A DNA stretch of 6,009 bases from Draconibacterium sp. (GTDB lineage: Bacteria; Bacteroidota; Bacteroidia; Bacteroidales; Prolixibacteraceae). Location of the stretch: assembly GCA_030595485.1 (NCBI GenBank), contig JAUVDE010000225.1:1-6009 (forward strand). Reading direction: 5' to 3'. The position numbers and the translations under genes were made by a program. Shown here one piece after another: positions 1-6,009 of the stretch. The notes beneath the pieces are model-generated. The model saw only the letters and a program-made list of their open reading frames with translations, searched no databases and was not told the origin of the DNA. How positions within the stretch are numbered: position 1 is the stretch's first letter; every line of letters starts with the position of its first letter.

Positions 1-182
1 AAATTTCAGTTTTGAGATGAAATCACGAGAATGAAAAGGTAGTTGGAAGAAAATCAACAAGTTACATTTAATGCAAGTCCTGTTGGGTTTAAATGGGAAT
101 GGCCAGACATATTCGTAATTTGATTTAATTCTTTCTGGAAAACAATTATCTTTAAGGCGTCTTAATCTATTAGCTTAAAACC
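1..182. other. AT-rich non-coding leader region upstream of the operon
   Basis: No supportable gene was found here on either strand; all frames are broken by stops. The longest plausible reading is frame 1 from 43 to 123, about 26 codons. It has no ATG start and follows an in-frame TAG at 40-42, so it may be chance or the decayed tail of a neighbouring gene. A 5-base inverted repeat (TTAAG at 152-156, CTTAA at 161-165) is too weak to call a terminator or operator. The region probably holds the operon promoter. Confidence 0.6.
124..154 (+). promoter_or_regulatory. Candidate Bacteroidota-type promoter for the operon
   Basis: TTTA at 124-127 is followed after 19 bases by TATCTTTA at 147-154. 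The Bacteroidota consensus is TTTG, about 19 bases, then TAnnTTTG; each element here misses only its final G. Transcription would start near 160-162, leaving a short leader of roughly 20 bases before the ATG at 183. In such AT-rich DNA this match can easily arise by chance. A competing -7-like string, TAATTTG at 116-122, has one base too few and no good upstream partner. Confidence 0.25.
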
Positions 183-3100
183 ATGATAAAACTATTATAC
201 TTCCTTTTTTTTACTCTACTGATTAGTACTGTTTCCGCACAATCGTATGACTGGCCAATGTGGCGTTACGATCATAATCGATCGGCATCAACTCCCGAGC
301 AATTAACAGAGCAGCTGCACCTTCAATGGCAAGTGAAATATTCTCCACGAAACCCGGTTTGGGACGATCCTCTTAATCGGAATCTGATGAAGTTTGATCG
401 CTTATTTGAACCGCTTGTAGCCGACAATAAAATATTTATCGGATTTAACGATCAGGACAAGGTGGTGGCACTGGATATTAATTCGGGAAAAGAAATCTGG
501 CATTTTTATGCAGATGGTCCGGTTCGTTTGCCAATGGCTATAAATAAAGGTAAAATTTATTTTACGGGTGACGACGGAACTATATATTGTCTGAACACAG
601 GCAATGGAACACTCATTTGGAAACGACTTCTTGCGCCGGCAGAAAACAAACTTTTAGGTAATAAAAGGCTTATTTCCATGTGGCCAGCCAGGGGTGGGGT
701 AGTTATTAAAGACGATATTATTTATACTGCAGCCAGTATTTTTCCACTTATGGGAACTTATATTTATGCACTCGACGCAGCTTCCGGCGATATTGTGTGG
801 AAGAACGAGGGAACAGGCAGTAACTATATTCTTCAACCTCACCGTTCTCCGGCTTTTGCCGATGTTGCACCTCAAGGAGCATTTACGATTAGTGGAGATA
901 AATTGCTTGTTGCCGGTGGACGTTCTGTCCCCGCTCTTTTTGATCTGAAAACCGGTGAAGAACTTTATTATCACCTGGCATCCAGCGGAAAAACTGGTGG
1001 CGCATTTACCTGTGCCAACGACAAGGTTTTTTTCAACCACCATCGCGAAAGAATGACCAATATGTACAGTTCGGAAGATGGAAACAAATTGGCTTCTAAA
1101 GTAGGGGAGTATCCGGTTGTTGAAGGAGATAATTTCTATTTTTCGGGAAAGAATATTAATGCGGTAAAATTAGAAGTCGATAATAAATTGGATACATTAT
1201 GGACGACAGATATTGCAGCAACAAACGATTTGATTAAGGCAGGGAATTGCCTTTACGCCGCTGACAGTTCGGGAATTAAAGCGATAAAACTTTTACCGAA
1301 TAATGAGACTGAAGTAATTTGGAGTTACAATACCAACAAAAAAGTACAGCGGCTTGTGGCTGCCAATGGGAAATTGATTGCTGTTACAAGCGATGGAACA
1401 ATTATGACTTTTGGTGAATCTCCGGTAGAACAAGTGGTGAATTACGACAGGTCGAATAAAACAATTGAACAAAAACCAGCCAGAAATAAAATAATCGGCA
1501 ATGCAGGAGTAAAAGATGGATATTGTCTGGTTTTTGGTGGTGAAAATAGTTCACAATTAGAAGATCTTATTTTTGGCACTTCGCTAAATATTGTTGTGTA
1601 TGAAAAAGACCTGAATCGGGTACAGGAACTTCGGGAATACTTTGATAAATCGGGAGTTACAACTGACCGAATAAGTTTTCTGCATTTTAATAATTCATTT
1701 CCTTCGTTACCTAACTATTTTTCCTCTTTAACCATTGTAAACGATCTTGATTATATAAATGAGGGGCAAAAAGAAGATTTTGTAAAATTGTACGAAACAA
1801 CCCGGCCTTATGGAGGAAAAATAATATTTCCATGGGACAACAGTGAACAGGAGCATTTAACGGAAATCTTGAGGGCGTTAAAATTGCCGGGTGCAGATAT
1901 CCGGGAAGAAAAAGGTTTTTCGATGATTACCAGAGAAGGATCTCTGCCGGGTGCTTCGCCTTGGACACACAATTATGGGGACATTGCCAATACAGTAAAA
2001 TCGGATGACAGGCTGGTGAAAGCGCCACTTGGTATTTTGTGGTTTGGGGGAAATTCAAACATGGATGTGCTGCCACGCCATGGTCACGGGCCGGGTGAAC
2101 AGGTAATCAACGGACGGTTGATTATTCACGGGATGAATAGTATTAGTGCCCGCGATGTTTATACCGGCAGAGTGCTTTGGAAACATGAATCTGAAGCTTT
2201 GTTGGACGATAACTGGCTGGTTTATTACGATGAAAGTTATGATGAGGAGAATCCACTCGATACAAAATACAATCAATTTCACTTACCTGGCTCTAATTCG
2301 CGGGGAACCAACTACATTGCAACTAAAGAATTTGTGTATTTAATTGAAGGAAACAAATGCAAGCTTATTGATATTAGTACAGGTAAAGTCTACAAGGAAT
2401 TTTCGATAAGTACAAGTGATAGCGAAAAACTTGGGTACATTGGAGTTTATAACGATTTTTTGATCCTTGGAAAAAATTTCGCCGAATTTCAGGATACTGA
2501 AAAGGATTCGGTTCCCGCCAAGAAAATTTCTTTTTATGATTACGACCGTACAGCAAGTAACGAGTTAGTTATATTGAATCGATTTAGCGGAGAAGAATTA
2601 TGGAGTATTAAAGCAAATTTCGGTTTTATTCACAACTCAGTAATTGCCGGCAATGATATGCTTTTTTGTTTGGATAAATTACCACAATATTTGGAAACAA
2701 AGTTGCGAAGGAGAGGAGAACCAATTCCGCTGGGATCAAGATTACTTTACCTCGATGCAAAAACAGGACGAATAATTCAGGAAGAAACTGAGGCTGTTTT
2801 TGGAACCTGGCTGGGTTATTCTAAAGAACACAAATTATTACTACAGGCCACCCGTCCTTCGCGCGATATGTTGAATGGCGAAGATGGAAATCGGATGATT
2901 ACTTACAATATTCAAACAAAGGATAAAATATGGGATCGGGAAATGAAGTATGCCAATCCGCCCATCATTCACAACGACAGGATAATAACTAATGGCGAAG
3001 GATTCCATCTGCTTACCGGCGAACCATTAACCGAGAAAGACCCGATTACCGGGGAAGATTTAAAATGGAGTTTTAAACGCGAATACGGTTGTGGAATAGT

Positions 3101-3881
3101 AGCTGCCAGCGAACATCTTTTGACTTTTCGTTCGGCTTCGGCAGGATTTGTAAACCTCGATGCCAACGAAGGAACAGGGAGTTTGGGGGGCTGGAAAGCC
3201 AGTTGTTCAACCAATTTAATTGCCGCCGATGGAGTACTTAATTCGCCCGATTACACCCGGACATGTCAGTGTGCCTACCAAAACCAAACTTCGCTGGCCC
3301 TAATAAATATGCCATGGATGGCTTATTGGACAAACAGTAATTACAAATGGAACGGGAAACCAATTCAGCAACTTGGCCTGAATTTGAATGCACCGGGCGA
3401 CCGGAGTGCTAACAATGAAGTTTTGTGGTTCGAATTTCCTTTTGTGGCTGGCACTCCTCCGGGAATACCTGTAAAAATCGATACGTCGGCTTATAAAGAA
3501 ATCAGGAAAGAACCCATAAATATTACATCTGAAAATACACCTTGGGTAAGTTCAAGCGCCTTGATTGGAATAGAATCGCTTGAAATTACTCTTTCGCAGG
3601 AACAAGATGTTTCGGAAACTACATATTCTGTTAATTTGTACTTTGCTGAACTGGAAGATAAAAAACAGGGTGAGCGAATTTTTAATATTGTCATTCAGGA
3701 TAAAAATGTGACGGATAATTTTGATATTGTTGCGGAAGTTGGAAAATGCGATTCTGAGGTTGTAAAATCATACCAGGGAATTAAAGCCGGGAAGACAATG
3801 AAAATTGATTTAATTCCCGTTCGTGGGAATACCATAATTTCCGGTATTGAAATCATTCAGGAAAAACTGGCGGAAAAATGA
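183..3881 (+). CDS. Exported PQQ-type beta-propeller protein with embedded methyltransferase-like domain and malectin-like C-terminus
   Basis: This is a 1232-residue protein with a Sec signal peptide: MIK, a hydrophobic stretch at 4-17, then a signal peptidase I site after A19 (TVSA/QS). It should therefore act in the periplasm or beyond. The mature protein opens with DWPMWRYDHNRSA, a typical start of PQQ-like propeller proteins. Blade repeats of the form ALD..SGK..W occur at about 95-107, 136-147 and 194-207. Residues 438-590 read as a Rossmann methyltransferase-like segment: GYCLVFGGEN in place of motif I, acidic E474 after strand 2, and RPYGG at 541-545. A second propeller follows (DVYTGRVLW at 658-666; further blades near 729, 801, 858 and 907). 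A Cys cluster comprises C970, C1008, C1028 and C1030, the last two in TRTCQCAYQNQTS. Residues about 1100-1226 match the core of malectin-like domains (YSVNLYFAELE, GERIFNIVIQ, FDIV). From memory this order fits a Planctomycetes-rich family usually annotated as PQQ-binding-like beta-propeller or SAM-dependent methyltransferase. No vicinal Cys pair typical of quinoprotein alcohol dehydrogenases is present, so PQQ binding is doubtful. There is no Shine-Dalgarno before the start, as is common in Bacteroidota; the signal peptide supports this ATG. The function is unknown. Confidence 0.88.
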   Translation: MIKLLYFLFFTLLISTVSAQSYDWPMWRYDHNRSASTPEQLTEQLHLQWQVKYSPRNPVWDDPLNRNLMKFDRLFEPLVADNKIFIGFNDQDKVVALDINSGKEIWHFYADGPVRLPMAINKGKIYFTGDDGTIYCLNTGNGTLIWKRLLAPAENKLLGNKRLISMWPARGGVVIKDDIIYTAASIFPLMGTYIYALDAASGDIVWKNEGTGSNYILQPHRSPAFADVAPQGAFTISGDKLLVAGGRSVPALFDLKTGEELYYHLASSGKTGGAFTCANDKVFFNHHRERMTNMYSSEDGNKLASKVGEYPVVEGDNFYFSGKNINAVKLEVDNKLDTLWTTDIAATNDLIKAGNCLYAADSSGIKAIKLLPNNETEVIWSYNTNKKVQRLVAANGKLIAVTSDGTIMTFGESPVEQVVNYDRSNKTIEQKPARNKIIGNAGVKDGYCLVFGGENSSQLEDLIFGTSLNIVVYEKDLNRVQELREYFDKSGVTTDRISFLHFNNSFPSLPNYFSSLTIVNDLDYINEGQKEDFVKLYETTRPYGGKIIFPWDNSEQEHLTEILRALKLPGADIREEKGFSMITREGSLPGASPWTHNYGDIANTVKSDDRLVKAPLGILWFGGNSNMDVLPRHGHGPGEQVINGRLIIHGMNSISARDVYTGRVLWKHESEALLDDNWLVYYDESYDEENPLDTKYNQFHLPGSNSRGTNYIATKEFVYLIEGNKCKLIDISTGKVYKEFSISTSDSEKLGYIGVYNDFLILGKNFAEFQDTEKDSVPAKKISFYDYDRTASNELVILNRFSGEELWSIKANFGFIHNSVIAGNDMLFCLDKLPQYLETKLRRRGEPIPLGSRLLYLDAKTGRIIQEETEAVFGTWLGYSKEHKLLLQATRPSRDMLNGEDGNRMITYNIQTKDKIWDREMKYANPPIIHNDRIITNGEGFHLLTGEPLTEKDPITGEDLKWSFKREYGCGIVAASEHLLTFRSASAGFVNLDANEGTGSLGGWKASCSTNLIAADGVLNSPDYTRTCQCAYQNQTSLALINMPWMAYWTNSNYKWNGKPIQQLGLNLNAPGDRSANNEVLWFEFPFVAGTPPGIPVKIDTSAYKEIRKEPINITSENTPWVSSSALIGIESLEITLSQEQDVSETTYSVNLYFAELEDKKQGERIFNIVIQDKNVTDNFDIVAEVGKCDSEVVKSYQGIKAGKTMKIDLIPVRGNTIISGIEIIQEKLAEK

Positions 3882-4666
3882 AACGAATTGATTTTAAAAT
3901 AATATTTATTGCAGCTTTGTTGAGTATGGCCTGCACAACAAAAGTGTCGGAGTGGGTTTTGCTAAATTCGGTACCCGACAAATATCTGCTTGTTTATTTT
4001 CATGAAAATGAAATTTCAGCAACCGTAAAAAAACAACATTCCGAAATTGAAAATCGGTTTAAATCAGCTAATATTCTATTAAAAACAATGCAACGCAATG
4101 AGGTTGCAAAACCTTACTATGCCTTGTATTTTAACAATCGTATTGTTTCTGAAAACATCGACAAAAATCAGCTTGAAAATCTGACTTTTTCTCCATTTCG
4201 CGAAACTGTTGCAAATGAATTAATGAAGGGCAAATTATGTGTGATGCTTTATCTAAAATGTGGAATTCCGGAGAAAGATAAGAAAGGTCTGGAAGTCTTG
4301 AAAAATAGCGTGGAAGCATCACCTTTTGCAGATGTAATAACTGTTCTGGAACTGGATCGGAAAAATCAGGAGGAAAGACAGCTCGTATCCCTGCTGCTGA
4401 ATGTGGAAGACGATTTAAACGAAATTAATGAGCCCATGTTATTTGGCGTTTTTGGAAAGTTCAGGACACTTGAACCCCTTTTGGCAAAAGGTATATCACA
4501 AGAAAATATTAACCTGATGATCGACTTCTTTACTGCTGATTGCAGTTGTCTGATAAAAGACGATCTTCCCGGCATAAATATTCTTTACAATGGAAATTGG
4601 GAAAGCCCGCAAACAGCGCTGGTAAATGAAATTATCGATGCAAACCCACAACTGGAGCACCATTAA
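3878..4666 (+). CDS. Putative lipoprotein with C-terminal Cys-Ser-Cys motif
   Basis: This 262-residue protein starts inside the stop of the propeller gene (ATGA overlap at 3878-3881) with a purine-rich GGCGGAAAA ahead, so translation is probably coupled. The N-terminus has MKR, a hydrophobic stretch at 8-18, and C19 in LSMAC. This fits a permissive lipobox, although Ser at -3 is not the commonest residue. No acidic surface-export signal follows the Cys, so a periplasm-facing anchor is likelier. The rest is a soluble alpha/beta-looking domain with C121 and C128 (LCVMLYLKC), PMLFGVFGKFR at 186-196, then DCSC at 221-224 followed by LIKDDLPG. The combination of a VFG strand, an ENI helix, CSC, a Lys and a PG turn resembles, from memory, uncharacterised proteins encoded beside ABC transporters in Planctomycetes and similar bacteria. 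C222 and C224 could bind metal or form a redox pair; this is inferred. The protein probably works with the propeller protein and the permease. No enzymatic family could be assigned. Confidence 0.8.
   Translation: MKRIDFKIIFIAALLSMACTTKVSEWVLLNSVPDKYLLVYFHENEISATVKKQHSEIENRFKSANILLKTMQRNEVAKPYYALYFNNRIVSENIDKNQLENLTFSPFRETVANELMKGKLCVMLYLKCGIPEKDKKGLEVLKNSVEASPFADVITVLELDRKNQEERQLVSLLLNVEDDLNEINEPMLFGVFGKFRTLEPLLAKGISQENINLMIDFFTADCSCLIKDDLPGINILYNGNWESPQTALVNEIIDANPQLEHH
4654..4657 (+). promoter_or_regulatory. Shine-Dalgarno (GGAG) for the 74-residue membrane protein
   Basis: GGAG lies inside the end of the lipoprotein gene, 9 bases before the ATG at 4667. Together with the stop codon directly abutting that ATG, it supports 4667 as the start rather than the internal ATG at 4775. 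Confidence 0.5.
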
Positions 4667-4891
4667 ATGAAACAAGATACGGTTGCATATGATTCGCTGG
4701 AGGCGCGGCCATTGCCCAAATGGCTGACCGATCAACGCGATGGCTTAAACACCTGGCAACCACAGAAACTTGAAATGAAAGAAGATCATTCCTTGCAAAT
4801 TTCTTTATTATCCACGGGCATTGTTATTTTAATTACTGTTGTTATCCTGACAATTTATTTTCTTCGTAAAAACAAAAGAGGCGTAAAATGA
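4667..4891 (+). CDS. Small single-pass membrane protein
   Basis: This 74-residue protein starts directly after the TAA of the lipoprotein gene and ends in an ATGA overlap with the permease gene. Residues 1-41 are polar and include PLPKWLTDQ and a Trp-containing segment. One strong membrane helix spans about 44-66 (LQISLLSTGIVILITVVIL and on). The tail RKNKRGVK is strongly basic, so the positive-inside rule puts the C-terminus in the cytoplasm and the N-terminal 40 residues in the periplasm. There is no cleavable signal peptide and no Cys. Its place between a lipoprotein and an ABC permease suggests a small accessory subunit of the transporter, perhaps contacting the lipoprotein or propeller protein. 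No family was recognised. Tight packing on both sides and a good ribosome site make it a likely real gene despite its size. Confidence 0.78.
   Translation: MKQDTVAYDSLEARPLPKWLTDQRDGLNTWQPQKLEMKEDHSLQISLLSTGIVILITVVILTIYFLRKNKRGVK
4878..4881 (+). promoter_or_regulatory. Shine-Dalgarno (GAGG) for the ABC permease
   Basis: GAGG lies 6 bases before the ATG at 4888, inside the end of the small membrane protein gene. It supports the ATGA-overlapping start at 4888 for the permease. Confidence 0.5.
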
Positions 4892-6009
4892 ATCCATTCA
4901 AGCTGGTTATAAAAGAACTTTTTTACCGAAAAGTTAGTTCGCTGGTTATTTTATTAACTGTAATTGCGGCAAGCACGGTTTCCATTGCAGTTTATACACT
5001 GAGCAAAGCCAGCGAAAACGAAACGCGTAAAATTATGCGCGAGCAAGGTTTGAATCTTTATATTTTTCCAAAAGGAACCAACCTGATAGATTTTTATGCG
5101 GTAAATAACACCCAAACATTCCCGGAAAACTATGTGGATGTGCTGGCCAATTCAAAAACTTTTGATGCAGTGCGTCACCTCACCGGAATTCTTCAACTCA
5201 AATATTCCAACTGGATCGATACAAATGGCTCAAGTCACCAGATTGTGGTTGTGGGTTATAAGGACGAAGCCATGCAACGATTTTTATCAAAACAGGAAAC
5301 CATGGGGTTTGATGTTAAAAAAGGAACTGTTCATGTTGGAGCCAGGCTTTCGGTTAATATTCCGGAAGGCGAATCCTTTAAAATAAGCGGGAAAGACGGG
5401 AAACAATATGAATTTAAAATTGTAAAAAGGTTTGCCGAAGGGAAGGGAATGATGGATCAGGGCGTTGCTTTTAATCTTGCCGATTTGCAGCAAATTCTGG
5501 GAATGGAAGAACAAATAAATAAAATTGAAGCGCTGGGCTGTGTCTGTCACGATGGAAGAATAAACAATGCACGAGCTCAGGTTCAAACCATATTTTCTGA
5601 TTTGGAAGTAACCGAAATCAGCAGCATAGCCGATGCACGAGAGAGTCAGCGACTTATGATGAATAAATACGGTTCTTTCATTATTCCATTTATTTTACTG
5701 GCTTCATTACTTATTTCCGGCTTATTGTTTTATTCCAACGTGAACTCTCGAAAACATGAAATTGGAATTCTAAAAGCCATGGGGAAAAGTAAATTCTATG
5801 TTTTATTAATGTTTCTGCTGAAAGCTTTTATTCTCGGAGTGATTGGAAGTATTGCCGGATTTTTTATCGGAAGTTTTCTTGCTGAATATTTTGGCAAAGA
5901 AATTTTCAGGTTTACGGCAATGGCTATTAAACCACACTGGGATATTTTTGGATACAGTCTTGTTGCTTTTCCAGTTTTATGGATGTTGTCAAGCTGGATT
6001 CCCGCACTT
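4888..6009 (+). CDS. ABC transporter permease, MacB/FtsX type (3' end outside window)
   Basis: The frame is open from the ATG at 4888 to the window end, giving 374 residues without a stop. The start overlaps the preceding stop (ATGA, 4888-4891). The architecture is that of MacB/FtsX-type permeases: a short cytoplasmic start (MNPFKLVIKELFYRK), helix 1 at about 16-38, a large periplasmic domain at about 39-262, then helices at about 264-285, 304-332 and 354-374. The FtsX-domain hallmark is clear in KHEIGILKAMGKSKFYV at 289-305. The sequence breaks off at SSWIPAL, the point where this family normally has only a short DP-containing tail left, so probably fewer than about 25 residues are missing. 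The periplasmic domain holds EALGCVCHDG (C218, C220), not a standard feature of MacB or LolCE. Such permeases work as dimers with an ABC ATPase, often moving lipoproteins, peptides or drugs, or transmitting force to periplasmic partners. The ATPase gene is expected just downstream. The substrate is unknown. Confidence 0.9.
   Translation, partial: MNPFKLVIKELFYRKVSSLVILLTVIAASTVSIAVYTLSKASENETRKIMREQGLNLYIFPKGTNLIDFYAVNNTQTFPENYVDVLANSKTFDAVRHLTGILQLKYSNWIDTNGSSHQIVVVGYKDEAMQRFLSKQETMGFDVKKGTVHVGARLSVNIPEGESFKISGKDGKQYEFKIVKRFAEGKGMMDQGVAFNLADLQQILGMEEQINKIEALGCVCHDGRINNARAQVQTIFSDLEVTEISSIADARESQRLMMNKYGSFIIPFILLASLLISGLLFYSNVNSRKHEIGILKAMGKSKFYVLLMFLLKAFILGVIGSIAGFFIGSFLAEYFGKEIFRFTAMAIKPHWDIFGYSLVAFPVLWMLSSWIPAL

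Noticed and set aside
43..123. Short open frame 1 stretch reading LEENQQVTFNASPVGF and on to a TGA at 121-123
   Set aside because: It has no ATG and an in-frame TAG directly upstream, and it is only about 26 codons. The composition looks somewhat protein-like and it could be a decayed gene tail, but this cannot be supported.
152..165. Inverted repeat TTAAG-gcgt-CTTAA before the first gene
   Set aside because: Five AT-rich base pairs with a 4-base loop are expected by chance; there is no GC stem and no T-run.
205..212. Run of eight T in the signal peptide codons, possible slippage or phase-variation site
   Set aside because: Leu-Phe-Phe codons in an AT-rich signal peptide explain it, the frame is intact, and eight bases is short for a phase-variable tract.
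654..1043. Minus-strand open frame of 129 codons inside the propeller gene
   Set aside because: It lies wholly within a well-supported coding region with recognisable blade motifs, and its translation shows no domain or signal. The other antisense and out-of-frame readings within the four genes were rejected for the same reason.
183..3881. Calling the propeller protein BamB or a PQQ-dependent alcohol dehydrogenase
   Set aside because: It is about three times the length of BamB, carries extra Rossmann-like and malectin-like parts, and lacks the vicinal cysteine pair of quinoprotein dehydrogenases.
5132..5386. Plus-strand frame of 84 codons and an overlapping minus-strand frame at 5287-5586
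   Set aside because: Both are shadows of the permease, whose frame runs unbroken from 4888 to the window end and carries the FtsX signature.
1..6009. CRISPR array, tRNA/rRNA, insertion sequence or attachment site
   Set aside because: No direct repeat array, tRNA-like cloverleaf, rRNA core sequence, transposase motif or terminal inverted repeats were seen; almost the whole window is dense coding sequence.

Overview
The window looks like chromosomal DNA from a Bacteroidota bacterium, possibly of the Marinilabiliales/Prolixibacteraceae type. It is AT-rich, the first gene has no Shine-Dalgarno sequence, and the only promoter candidate resembles the Bacteroidota TTTG/TAnnTTTG form. The lineage is inferred from style and protein character; no marker gene is present.

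Layout: positions 1-182 are AT-rich and non-coding, with one weak promoter candidate. After that come four genes on the + strand with no gaps between them. (1) 183-3881 encodes a 1232-residue exported protein built as PQQ-type beta-propeller, degenerate class I methyltransferase-like (Rossmann) segment, second propeller, Cys cluster and malectin-like C-terminus. (2) 3878-4666 encodes a 262-residue putative lipoprotein with a C-S-C motif near its C-terminus. (3) 4667-4891 encodes a 74-residue protein with one membrane segment. (4) 4888-6009 encodes a MacB/FtsX-type ABC transporter permease that runs off the window, probably lacking only its last few residues. The junctions are a 4-base ATGA overlap, a stop codon directly followed by a start codon, and another ATGA overlap, so this is one translationally coupled operon. 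The partner ATPase is not in the window and probably lies just downstream.

The genes appear to form one envelope system: an exported multi-domain propeller protein, a lipoprotein, a small membrane protein and an ABC permease with a large periplasmic domain. Three of the four proteins carry a Cys-x-Cys motif in a part predicted to be outside the cytoplasm (TCQC, CSC and GCVC). This suggests shared metal, cofactor or thiol chemistry, but no substrate can be read from the sequence. From memory, the propeller protein resembles a family common in Planctomycetes and related bacteria, often annotated as PQQ-binding-like beta-propeller or SAM-dependent methyltransferase. I know of no established function for the system.
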